Assembly: GCF_000349845.1 (NCBI RefSeq) | Contig: NC_020829.1 | Span: forward strand, 3,479,001 to 3,543,000 | Direction of reading: 5' to 3' | Length of the DNA: 64,000 nt | Origin: Pseudomonas sp. ATCC 13867 | GTDB lineage: Bacteria > Pseudomonadota > Gammaproteobacteria > Pseudomonadales > Pseudomonadaceae | Shown here: positions 52,118-60,391 of the stretch, in pieces | Position numbering within the stretch: position 1 is the first letter of the stretch | Layout: every line of letters starts with the position of its first letter | Program-made: the position numbers and the translations under genes | The notes under the pieces: model-generated | Told to the model about the DNA's origin: nothing | The model's input: the letters and a program-made list of their open reading frames with translations, nothing else | The model's database searches: none

Positions 52118-52993
52118 ATGATGCGCATCCTGTTGTTCCTGGCCACCAACCTGGCAGTTCTGGTGATCGCCAGCATCACCCTGAAACTGCTCGGCGTGGA
52201 CCGATTCACGGGCCAGAATTACGGCAGCCTGCTGGTTTTCTGTGCAGTGTTCGGCTTCGCCGGCTCCCTGGTTTCGCTGTTCATCTCCAAATGGATGGCG
52301 AAGATGAGCACCGGCACCGAGATCATCAGCCAACCGCGTACCCGTCATGAACAGTGGCTGCTGCAGACCGTGGAAGAACTGTCCCGCGAAGCCGGCATCA
52401 AGATGCCGGAAGTGGGCATCTTCCCCGCCTACGAAGCCAACGCCTTCGCCACCGGCTGGAACAAGAACGACGCACTGGTCGCCGTCAGCCAGGGCCTGCT
52501 GGAGCGCTTCTCCCCTGAGGAAGTGAAAGCCGTGCTGGCCCACGAGATCGGCCACGTGGCCAACGGCGACATGGTCACCCTGGCGCTGATCCAGGGCGTG
52601 GTGAACACCTTCGTGATGTTCTTCGCGCGCATCTTCGGCAACTTCGTCGACAAGGCCATCCTGAAGAACGAAGACGGCCCGGGCATCGGTTACTTCGTCG
52701 CGACCATCTTCGCCGAACTGGTCCTGGGTATCCTCGCCAGCATCATCGTCATGTGGTTCTCGCGCAAACGCGAATACCGCGCGGACGAAGCCGGCGCCCA
52801 CCTGGCCGGCAGCGGCGCGATGATCGCCGCCCTGCAACGCCTGCGCGCCGAACAAGGCGTGCCGGTGCAGATGCCCGACTCGCTGCAGGCCTTCGGCATC
52901 AACGGCAGCCTCAAGCACGGCCTGGCCGGTCTGTTCATGAGCCACCCGCCGCTGGAAGACCGCATCGAAGCCCTGCGCGCCGCGGCTCGCTAA
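52118..52993 (+). CDS. htpX: Membrane zinc protease HtpX
   Basis: 291-residue M48 family protease of the inner membrane that degrades misfolded membrane proteins. Zinc motif '[14 protein letters not shown]', third ligand in '[15 protein letters not shown]', two N-terminal TM segments (about 5-24 and 34-55) and two more around the active site. Start at the first of two tandem ATGs after GAGGAGAAG. A bidirectional terminator follows. Induction under envelope stress (CpxR in enterobacteria) is known for the family; no such site was identified here. Confidence 0.96.
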   Translation: MMRILLFLATNLAVLVIASITLKLLGVDRFTGQNYGSLLVFCAVFGFAGSLVSLFISKWMAKMSTGTEIISQPRTRHEQWLLQTVEELSREAGIKMPEVGIFPAYEANAFATGWNKNDALVAVSQGLLERFSPEEVKAVLAHEIGHVANGDMVTLALIQGVVNTFVMFFARIFGNFVDKAILKNEDGPGIGYFVATIFAELVLGILASIIVMWFSRKREYRADEAGAHLAGSGAMIAALQRLRAEQGVPVQMPDSLQAFGINGSLKHGLAGLFMSHPPLEDRIEALRAAAR

Positions 52994-53005
52994 GGCGCAA
53001 GACGC

Positions 53006-53035
53006 AAAAAGGGCGACCCTCGGGCCGCCCTTTTT
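53006..53035. terminator. Bidirectional terminator between htpX and tpm
   Basis: AAAAAGGGCG (53006-53015) pairs with CGCCCTTTTT (53026-53035) around a 10-base region; works for both convergent genes. Confidence 0.88.
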
Positions 53036-53047
53036 CATGCCCGCGAT

Positions 53048-53704
53048 TCAACCGCGTCGCAGGTCGAACACCACCTCGTCCAAGCGGCTGACGCCGCGCT
53101 TGAGGAACTTGGGATTCTCCGCCAGCACGTCGAGGCGATCCCGCTCCACCAGTTGCCAGCCTTCGGCGAAATGCGTGCGTACCTCATCGGCCAGGACGGC
53201 GAACGGCGGGCCGTCCATTTCCGCCTGCGGGTACTCCAGCGTCACCAACAGCCCGCGCACCTGCGGCGGCAGATTGCGTTGCAGATGAGCCACGTAGTCC
53301 GGACGCATATCCTGCGGCAGCGCGATCAACGCGGCGCGATCATACAGCGCTGCACACCCGCCCAACTGCTCGGCGGTGGTGTCGAAGAAATCCCCCTGGA
53401 GGATCTCCAGCCGCTCGTGACGATAGCGCCGAACCTGTCCCTCCTCGGTCACCTGGGGTTCGACGCCCAGCCCGGCGAAGAAGTCGAGTACCGCGCGCTC
53501 CGCCAGCTCCACACCGAGCACGCGGTACCCCTGTTGCACCAGCCAGAGCATGTCCAGGCTCTTGCCACACAGCGGCACCAGCACCTGCGCCCCCTCGGGC
53601 AATCGCAACGCCGGCCAGTGACGCGCAAGCCCGGAGTTCACCTCGTTCTGATGGAAGCCGATTTCATTGCGCGCCCAGCGCGCCTGCCAGAAGTCGTGTT
53701 GCAT
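53048..53704 (-). CDS. tpm: Thiopurine S-methyltransferase
   Basis: 218-residue SAM-dependent methyltransferase. Family N-terminus 'MQHDFWQARWARNEIGFHQNEVNSGLARHW', SAM motif 'VLVPLCGKSLDMLWLVQQGYRVLGVEL', then 'GDFFD' and 'ALYDRAALIALPQDMRPDYVAHL'. In pseudomonads this enzyme methylates selenite/tellurite and thiopurines, giving volatile products and tellurite resistance. Start chosen at the family Met; 29 upstream in-frame codons are unrelated. Confidence 0.94.
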   Translation of the reverse strand: MQHDFWQARWARNEIGFHQNEVNSGLARHWPALRLPEGAQVLVPLCGKSLDMLWLVQQGYRVLGVELAERAVLDFFAGLGVEPQVTEEGQVRRYRHERLEILQGDFFDTTAEQLGGCAALYDRAALIALPQDMRPDYVAHLQRNLPPQVRGLLVTLEYPQAEMDGPPFAVLADEVRTHFAEGWQLVERDRLDVLAENPKFLKRGVSRLDEVVFDLRRG

Positions 53705-53876
53705 GGGAAAGACCCGATTCCAGAAGCGTTGTCCCACATGATCCGCAATCGGCCCGCCCCGCGCCAGCCACCCCACGGCGGATATCGACAAATTCGATCG
53801 AAATCGTCAAAAACCCATACTGGTTATCGATCAGTCCAGGGGCGAACATAGCGGTATCCCTGTAGCGAGGTTCACC

Positions 53877-54647
53877 ATGCTCCCTACCCTGTTCATCTCT
53901 CACGGTTCTCCCATGCTGGCCCTGGCCCCCGGCGCCAGCGAGGCTCCACTCAAGCGCCTGGCCGGCGAGCTGCCGACGCCGAAGGCGATCCTGGTGGTCT
54001 CCGCCCACTGGGAAACCCCGGACCTGCGCGTCACCGCCGCCGCCCGGCCGGCGACCTGGCACGACTTCTACGGCTTCCCGGCGGAACTCTATGCCGTGCA
54101 GTACCCCGCCCCCGGCTCGCCGGAGCTGGCGGCGCGCGTCGTCGAGCTGCTCGCCGAAGACAGTTTGCCCGCCATCCTCGATGCCGAGCGCCCGCTGGAC
54201 CACGGCGCCTGGGTGCCGCTGAGCCTGATGTACCCGGACGCGAACATTCCGCTGGTGCAGCTGTCATTGCCCAGCCGCCTCGGCCCGTCGATGCAGGATC
54301 GTATCGGCAAGGCCCTGCGTGCGCTGCGCAAGGAAGGCATTCTGCTGATCGGCTCGGGCAGCATTACCCACAACCTCGGCGAGCTGGACTGGCGCGCCGG
54401 GCCGGACGTCATCGAACCCTGGGCCAAGGCCTTCCGCGACTGGATGGCCGAACGCCTGGCCGCCAATGACGACGCGGCCCTGTTCGACTATCGCCAGCAG
54501 GCGCCCTGGGCCATGCGCAACCACCCCAGCGATGAGCACCTGCTGCCGCTGTACTTCGCACGCGCCGCCGGCGGCGCGCCCATGACCGTGGAGCACGCCG
54601 GCTTCACCCTCGGCGCGCTGGGCATGGACATCTACCGCTTCGGTTGA
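53877..54647 (+). CDS. LigB-type extradiol dioxygenase (4,5-DOPA dioxygenase-like, YgiD)
   Basis: 256 residues. 'LPTLFISHGSPMLAL' carries the first metal His, 'VVSAHWETPDLRVTA' a second, 'PLDHGAWVPLSLMYPDANIPLVQLSL' the third block, and 'GSGSITHNL' and 'EHLLPLYFARAAGG' the rest of the DODA family pattern. The metal in plant DODA is iron, while E. coli YgiD has been described with zinc. Cleavage of a catechol ring is predicted; the natural substrate is unknown. Alone on its strand, divergent from tpm. Confidence 0.9.
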   Translation: MLPTLFISHGSPMLALAPGASEAPLKRLAGELPTPKAILVVSAHWETPDLRVTAAARPATWHDFYGFPAELYAVQYPAPGSPELAARVVELLAEDSLPAILDAERPLDHGAWVPLSLMYPDANIPLVQLSLPSRLGPSMQDRIGKALRALRKEGILLIGSGSITHNLGELDWRAGPDVIEPWAKAFRDWMAERLAANDDAALFDYRQQAPWAMRNHPSDEHLLPLYFARAAGGAPMTVEHAGFTLGALGMDIYRFG

Positions 54648-54653
54648 TTGAGC

Positions 54654-54680
54654 TGTCGCGGGCATAGCCCGCTCCTACGG
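54654..54680 (-). repeat. REP element, second family
   Basis: TGTCGCGGGCATAGCCCGCTCCTACGG: an inner CGGGC/GCCCG palindrome ending in GCTCCTAC. It is related to, but different from, the GCGAGCAAGCTCGCTCCTAC family of the rest of the window. Confidence 0.7.
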
Positions 54681-54790
54681 ATGGTTCTGGCGTTTGGGGC
54701 TCCCCTCCGCCCCTGGCTGCGCGCCCCACGCAAGAGGATGAGGGGAAGCGACACGCCAATGTGCATACGGATCGCCAGAATGCCAGACCT

Positions 54791-54841
54791 GTAGGAGCGA
54801 GCTTGCTCGCGAACGTTTCGCCAGCAAGCTGAGACTCCTAC
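54791..54841. repeat. Degenerate REP doublet
   Basis: GTAGGAGCGAGCTTGCTCGCGAAC at the left and a mutated partner (CCAGCAAGCTGAGACTCCTAC) at the right, with an unusually short spacer. It lies after the autotransporter gene. Confidence 0.75.
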
Positions 54842-54901
54842 AGGAACCGCTCCGGACGCAGGTGGACATCGCATTCCACGTCCAGCAAACAACCAGGCAG
54901 A

Positions 54902-57900
54902 TCACCAGCTGTACTTGATCCCCATCTGCGCCTCCGCCTGATGCTGATCGTCTCGGGTCTGCTGGCCACCGACATGTCCCCAGGCCGTCCACCCCTGGGC
55001 CAGCTCCGCCTGCGCACCGATCTTCAGTTCGTATATATCCGAAGCCAGATTGGCGCTCTGGTTCTCGCCGTTGAAGGACATGGACTGGGTGCCGCCGTTG
55101 TGCCACCAGTTCATCTCCACGAACGGCTGGATGCGCTTCTGGCTCGCGTCCAGCGGGCGGGTGAAGGCCCGGGCGCCCAGGCGGGTGGTAACGCCGTTGC
55201 CCTGATTGACCTCTACTTCGGTGCCGTTGCTTTCCACGTGCTTGGGCGCTTTGTATTGGCTGACGATCACCTGCGCTTGCGGCTCCAGATACCAGGCGTT
55301 CTTGGCACTGTGGCCGATGTCGACGGCATAGCCGGTTTCCACCGACGCCGAGAGGGTGTGCGATTTGTAGTGTTCCTCGCCCAGGCCGTCGCCGCGCACG
55401 GTGTTGTCGTACCAGCCGTACTGCAGCCAGCTGTCGACGTATAGGCCAGTGGGCCTGGAGGCGTCGGCGAACCAGGTGCCATAAATCCCTACGCTGTAGC
55501 CATCCACTGCGCCCTTGGACTTGGCGTCGATCAACTTGGAGCTGACATTGGTGTCGGCCTGTCCCGCACCGACCATCACGCCGAAGTGGGTGCGGCTGTC
55601 ATCCAGTGTCCACTGGCCCAGTTCCGCGCCGATCTGCATCAGTTGGGTACGGGTGGTCGAGTGCACCTGATCCGCTCCGGTCGAGCTGTCGAAGCCGCGG
55701 CCGACCACGCGCGTCCAGACGGCCTGGTGGTCCTTGCCTCCCTCCTCGCTGCGCTGACGCTCGGTGAAGTCCACTTCACCCAGGCGGTCATGCAGGGTGT
55801 GCTGGAACATGCCCAAGGCAGCCAACTGATTGCCCAGGTAGGCGCCGACTTCCGGCCGGTAGAGATGCGGCGGCGGTGGCGGCGGCGGCGGCGGCGGCGG
55901 CGGCAGCGGTGGCGGCGGCAGCGGTGGCGGCGGTGGCGGCGGAGGCGGCGGCGGCGGCGGCGGCGGCGGCGCTTCGGAGCGCAGGTACCAGTCGCCATCG
56001 GCCGGGTTGCTCTTGCCACCCTGCACCAGCAGGTATTCCCGCGCACCGGCCACCACGCGATTTTTCAGGGTAAAGGTGCCAGCGGAAGCTCCGTCCACCT
56101 GCACCACCTGGATGCCGTCCTGCTGGGTGTAGGCGCCAGTATCCGCGGTGGCGTTGACCTTCACGAAGCTGCTGCCCGCGGTGTCGCCCTTCACCACCAG
56201 CTTGTCGGTGGGCGAGCGATCGTCGCCGAGCACGGTGGATATCTCCAGCGTGCCACCGTGGCCGGTGTAGTTGCCGTCGACGGTCAGGGTGTTGCCCGGC
56301 TGTCCGTTGCTCAGGGTGACCAGGCCGGCGTTGGCCAGGTTGCCCTTGAGGGTGTAGGCGCCGGTGTTCATGGCGAGGAGGCTGGTCGGATCGATGGCCA
56401 GGGTACCCTGGCCATTGTCGCCATCGCCCAGCGCCAGGTCGCGCCGCAGCTCGAGATGGCTGGCGTTGATCAGGTCGAACTGCTCGAAGTTGCGCAACTG
56501 GTCGGAGTTGCCGGCATCGGCGGTGTAGTCGTGGCCATCGAAGACCAGCGTGTCGAAACCGCTCAGGCCGCCGTCGAGCATGCCGTGGGTGACGGCGTTG
56601 CCGCGCACGGTGATCAGGTCGTCGCCGCCCCCGCCCAGCAGCGCGCCATCGAGCACGCTGTCTTCCAGCAGGGCCGAGTCGTTGCCCGCGCCCAGGTCGA
56701 CGCCGCCGGTGATCTGGCCGCCGTTGAGATTGGCGAAGACACTGTCGCCGGCACCCAGGCGCACAGCGGTGGCGCTCGCGTTGGCCGCCTGCAGGCTACC
56801 TTCGTTGATCAGGGTCGTCGGATTGCCGGCCACCAGCACGGCGTCGGCATCCGAGGCGCTGATCTGGGTGCCGCTGGCGATCCGCACCGTGCCGGCCGCA
56901 TCGGCCTGCACGCCCCTGCCCGGGCCGCTGATGTGTATCTGCGTGCCCGCCAGGGTCAGATCACCGCGGGTATTGGCATGCACCCCCGCCCCATTGCCAG
57001 TGACGTCTATCTGCCAGTTCGGGCCCAGCTCCAGGTTGTCGTCGACAAGGCTGCCGTCGGCGTTTGACAGAGCAATGCCCTTGCCGCCGACATAGCTGCT
57101 GACGATCACGTGGCCGTGCGAGGCGGCGTCGAGGTTGTGCTCCGAAAGCAGCGCCGCACCGGAACCCTGCATCTCCAGCGTCGCACCGTCGACCCGCACA
57201 TTGCCGGCCGCCGACTGGTTGGTGATCAGGTTGCCGTAGGAGGAGCCCTTGCCGGTAATACGCGCGTCCTGGGCGATGACCACCTGGCCGGCATCCTCGG
57301 CAACCAGCACGCCGCTGGCACCGTGGTCGACGGTGATGGTGTCGGCCGTGGTCAGTGTGGCGCCGCCGTGCACGTAGATGCCGGCCTTGCCGTCGTCCAC
57401 GGTGATGGCGCCGCGCTTGCCGCTGGCATCGGCGACCACGGTGGAACCCGGGCCCGCCACTTCGATGGCGGTGCCGTGGGACAGGTGAATATCGCCGGTG
57501 TTGACCAGCCGGGCGCCGTTCTTCACCACGAACGCGGTGACGTCGCGCGCGTCGAGCACGTTGACCGCGGCGTTGTTGGTGAAGGTCGATTGCGCCGAAC
57601 CGGTCGCCTGGCCGGCCAGGTCGTACTTGGTGTTGTCCACCACCACGGCCGTGGCGCCGTCCTTGAGGGTCAGTTTGGCTGCACCCGACATCTGCCCCGT
57701 CGCCCCGCCCTCCACTTTCAGCGCAGTGGCGCCGTCACCGGAGACGGTGATGTCCATGCCATCGAGGTTGGCCGTGGAGCCCACGCCCGTGACCTGCAGC
57801 GCGGTCGAGTCCTTGCCCGAGGCGATCAACTTGGCCCCGGCGCTGTTGTTGACCTTGGCGCCATCCTCGATGCGGAACAGCGTCGAACCATCGGTGGATA

Positions 57901-60076
57901 CGTTCAGCCCTGCGGCCGGTGCGCTGTTGATGTCCACCGAGGAGCCGGTGCCGTAAGCGAAGAAGCCGAGTTGCTGTGCACCGGAGACGAAATTGACGGT
58001 GCCGCCGGACACCGTGATGTTGCCGCTGCCGCGTGCGTGCACGCCGATGGCGCCGTCACCGGCGAGGTTAACCGCACCACCGGCGATCACCACCTTGGCA
58101 CCCTTGCCCTCGGCCCACGCGCCGTAGTTGCGCGTACCCGAAGTAGGATCGGTGCTGCCGTTGACATTGATCGTGCCGGTATTGGTGATGGTCGCCGCCG
58201 TGCTGGTCACTCGCTCGGCCTTCAGACCGATGCCGTTCACGCCATTGACGTTGATGGTGCCGGAGTTGCGGATAGTGGTGGAGTCGGTATCGCGTGCCCG
58301 GATGCCGGTGTTGGCGATCGGAGAATCGCTGGCCGCACCATTGATATTGATGGTGCCGCTGTTGACCACGGTCGAGGCAGCCTTACCCGGGCTACTCACG
58401 AAGATGCCATCGGCATTCTGCACCTTCGTTCCGATGGTGATCTTCCCCTGGTTCTCGACCTGACCATCGTTGATCACGCGGATACCACTCATCGCGATGG
58501 AGCTGGCGGTATCAACCACGGCTTCAGGGGTATCGACGTTGTACTGCGCGGCGCGGCCAAGATAAATCTCGCCCTGCTCGCTATTAACGAAGCTGGCATC
58601 GGCTACCTTGGTGCCAATGACCGAACCGTTCAGGGCGGTGTTGGTCACGCCGACATTGATGATGCCGTTGTTGATCGCAGTGGCCTTGTTGGAGGTGTAG
58701 ACCGCGAATTGCTCGGTGCCCGCACTATTGGAGTAATCGAACCCTGCGACGTTCATGATGCCGTTGCTGGTGAACTCACTGCCGGCATTGGTGATCCAGG
58801 CGACGTTGGCTTCGACGTACTTGCCCGTATTGCTGTAGTTGCCAGCCTTGGTCGTATCCCAGCCGTTCTCGGCGAAATACCCGCCCGACATAACGCCATT
58901 GTTCACTGCCGTACCAGCGGTATTGACGTACAGGCTGGTGAAATGACCCGATAGCTGCGCGCCCTTTTCTATCTCCAAGTAGCCGCCATTTCGCGCTTCG
59001 ACAGCCGCCCCGCGCTGATCAATCTGCGCACCTGCGCGGATATAGCCCTCCGCGCCCGCACCTTGTACACGCAGCGAGCGGGTGTAGTCGCTCTTGACCG
59101 CGACATCGTCATCCGGGTCGACCGTCTGAGTGTATGGAATCGGCTTATTTTGAAAGGTCACCGCAGCATTGAAGGCTGCGTCATACCCGGCCTGCGAGCT
59201 GATCTTGCCCGACTTCAGGGCATCGATCAGGACATCGTTGTAGGCGCGCAAATCGGCGGCATTGGTGACGGTATAGCTCCTCCCATCGAACCCGGTGAAG
59301 CTGCCGGCGTAGAGTGGCACCGTAGCGGTGATGGTCGAAGTACTGGTTCCCGGTGCCGTGTATATGCCACTCATTTCGATGTGATTGCGCGATGCCCACT
59401 CCAACGTGCTTCCTGCACCATCGGCGAGGCCGAGCACAGTGTTTTTCGCATACATCACAAACTTGTTGCTACCCGCCGATGGCGCCGCGGCTGCGTCGCC
59501 GATGTTCATCGTCACGCTGCCGCCCTGTGCGGTGGCCAGCACCGTACCTATGTACTGGTTGTCGCCAATGTTGCTGGCACCCGTGACTGGATACTGGCCC
59601 CAATCAGAGGTACTGATACCACTGGATGTGTAAGTAGCCACAATAATTTTGCCGCCTGTTGCCGGGTCTGGCGTGGAAATACCTTGCGACTTGGCACTCA
59701 GGTTCAATCGCTCATAGTTCGATGCGCTCGGATTGAAATCACTGAGAGGACGACTCCCTCCACCATACATGCCTGACCGAATAGCAGTAGCCAGACCCTT
59801 AACCGTAAGCGCCTCACCACCATTAGCGAGCGCGCCACTAGATTGGCCATCGTTGTCGGCCGGGTTGATGTTCTGCAGTTGGCAGGTGCCGCCAGATGCC
59901 ACCATATTGAGCCCACAGTTGCTGGCGAAAGCGTCGCCGGCGCTGAGTGACAACAACAATAATGACGAGAGAAGCGCAGGGTGCTTGGCACACTTGGTGT
60001 GGCCTTTAGCCAGTTCGGAAGCAACCACCCACTGGCCGGTTGCCGCATTGCGTACGACACGATAAACCCTGTTCAT
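54902..60076 (-). CDS. Type Va autotransporter (pertactin-like) with extended signal peptide
   Basis: 1724 residues. Residues 1-25 form an ESPR extension ('MNRVYRVVRNAATGQWVVASELAKG'), then a Sec signal to about 51 (ends DAFA|S). The passenger (52-1365) is a Ser/Thr/Gly/Asn-rich beta-helix with many 'NSGTINVNG'-type turns; no protease triad or lipase motif was recognised. It ends 'DGDWYLRSE', a pertactin-type junction, followed by a 35-residue proline/leucine tract (about 1369-1403), a linker, and a 12-strand barrel (about 1450-1724) ending in 'MGIKYSW', the aromatic-ended BAM signal. ATG 60076 is chosen for the ESPR; a TTG 16 codons earlier is less likely. Probably an adhesin or surface factor. 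Confidence 0.92.
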   Translation of the reverse strand: MNRVYRVVRNAATGQWVVASELAKGHTKCAKHPALLSSLLLLSLSAGDAFASNCGLNMVASGGTCQLQNINPADNDGQSSGALANGGEALTVKGLATAIRSGMYGGGSRPLSDFNPSASNYERLNLSAKSQGISTPDPATGGKIIVATYTSSGISTSDWGQYPVTGASNIGDNQYIGTVLATAQGGSVTMNIGDAAAAPSAGSNKFVMYAKNTVLGLADGAGSTLEWASRNHIEMSGIYTAPGTSTSTITATVPLYAGSFTGFDGRSYTVTNAADLRAYNDVLIDALKSGKISSQAGYDAAFNAAVTFQNKPIPYTQTVDPDDDVAVKSDYTRSLRVQGAGAEGYIRAGAQIDQRGAAVEARNGGYLEIEKGAQLSGHFTSLYVNTAGTAVNNGVMSGGYFAENGWDTTKAGNYSNTGKYVEANVAWITNAGSEFTSNGIMNVAGFDYSNSAGTEQFAVYTSNKATAINNGIINVGVTNTALNGSVIGTKVADASFVNSEQGEIYLGRAAQYNVDTPEAVVDTASSIAMSGIRVINDGQVENQGKITIGTKVQNADGIFVSSPGKAASTVVNSGTININGAASDSPIANTGIRARDTDSTTIRNSGTINVNGVNGIGLKAERVTSTAATITNTGTINVNGSTDPTSGTRNYGAWAEGKGAKVVIAGGAVNLAGDGAIGVHARGSGNITVSGGTVNFVSGAQQLGFFAYGTGSSVDINSAPAAGLNVSTDGSTLFRIEDGAKVNNSAGAKLIASGKDSTALQVTGVGSTANLDGMDITVSGDGATALKVEGGATGQMSGAAKLTLKDGATAVVVDNTKYDLAGQATGSAQSTFTNNAAVNVLDARDVTAFVVKNGARLVNTGDIHLSHGTAIEVAGPGSTVVADASGKRGAITVDDGKAGIYVHGGATLTTADTITVDHGASGVLVAEDAGQVVIAQDARITGKGSSYGNLITNQSAAGNVRVDGATLEMQGSGAALLSEHNLDAASHGHVIVSSYVGGKGIALSNADGSLVDDNLELGPNWQIDVTGNGAGVHANTRGDLTLAGTQIHISGPGRGVQADAAGTVRIASGTQISASDADAVLVAGNPTTLINEGSLQAANASATAVRLGAGDSVFANLNGGQITGGVDLGAGNDSALLEDSVLDGALLGGGGDDLITVRGNAVTHGMLDGGLSGFDTLVFDGHDYTADAGNSDQLRNFEQFDLINASHLELRRDLALGDGDNGQGTLAIDPTSLLAMNTGAYTLKGNLANAGLVTLSNGQPGNTLTVDGNYTGHGGTLEISTVLGDDRSPTDKLVVKGDTAGSSFVKVNATADTGAYTQQDGIQVVQVDGASAGTFTLKNRVVAGAREYLLVQGGKSNPADGDWYLRSEAPPPPPPPPPPPPPPPPLPPPPLPPPPPPPPPPPPHLYRPEVGAYLGNQLAALGMFQHTLHDRLGEVDFTERQRSEEGGKDHQAVWTRVVGRGFDSSTGADQVHSTTRTQLMQIGAELGQWTLDDSRTHFGVMVGAGQADTNVSSKLIDAKSKGAVDGYSVGIYGTWFADASRPTGLYVDSWLQYGWYDNTVRGDGLGEEHYKSHTLSASVETGYAVDIGHSAKNAWYLEPQAQVIVSQYKAPKHVESNGTEVEVNQGNGVTTRLGARAFTRPLDASQKRIQPFVEMNWWHNGGTQSMSFNGENQSANLASDIYELKIGAQAELAQGWTAWGHVGGQQTRDDQHQAEAQMGIKYSW
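55868..55972 (-). repeat. Polyproline-coding GGC/GGT tract
   Basis: About 105 bases of near-perfect CCG/CCA/ACC triplets (GGC/GGT on the plus strand) encode 35 residues, all Pro except a few Leu, in the autotransporter just before the barrel domain. Such a tract can gain or lose triplets by slippage and will stall translation without EF-P. Confidence 0.92.
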
Positions 60077-60260
60077 GAACCAAAACCCCGATATGCCCAC
60101 GAGCGGGATTGCTAGATCACGCAATCCCCTTCTGAAAATTCGGGCATATCGTCGCTTGCGTCACAAACACGGAGATATCAGGCATTTCCGTAATTACGAT
60201 GCGAACCTGTAGGAAATTTCTGCAATTCCGAAAACGCTGCTGCAGTGTGTCCTGCAGGTG

Positions 60261-60293
60261 TTGGTTGGGCTGAATTCAACGAAGCCCAACCAA
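60261..60293. repeat. Inverted repeat TTGGTTGGGCT
   Basis: TTGGTTGGGCT (60261-60271) and AGCCCAACCAA (60283-60293) are perfect inverse complements around 11 bases, the form of a dispersed intergenic hairpin repeat known in gammaproteobacteria ('GTTGGGCT...AGCCCAAC'). Confidence 0.65.
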
Positions 60294-60350
60294 CGAAACC
60301 CGAACTCAGGTTGGGCCGGGTTATGCGAAAGGGACCGATGACGCACAAAG

Positions 60351-60377
60351 AAAAAACCCCGCACCAGCGGGGTTTTT
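60351..60377 (-). terminator. Terminator of the DEAD-box helicase gene
   Basis: AACCCCGC (60355-60362 region) pairs with GCGGGGTT (60367-60374 region), with As at the left and Ts at the right; it ends 15 bases after the helicase stop on the minus strand. Confidence 0.9.
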
Positions 60378-60391
60378 CATGGAAGCGGGAC

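Larger units (their letters stand above)
60077..60391. promoter_or_regulatory. Region upstream of the autotransporter
   Basis: 315 bases between the autotransporter start and the helicase end. It holds the palindrome CGTAATTACG (60189-60198), an AT-richer stretch (60180-60240) likely to include the autotransporter promoter, an inverted repeat (60261-60293) and the helicase terminator (60351-60377). I see no gene. Confidence 0.5.
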
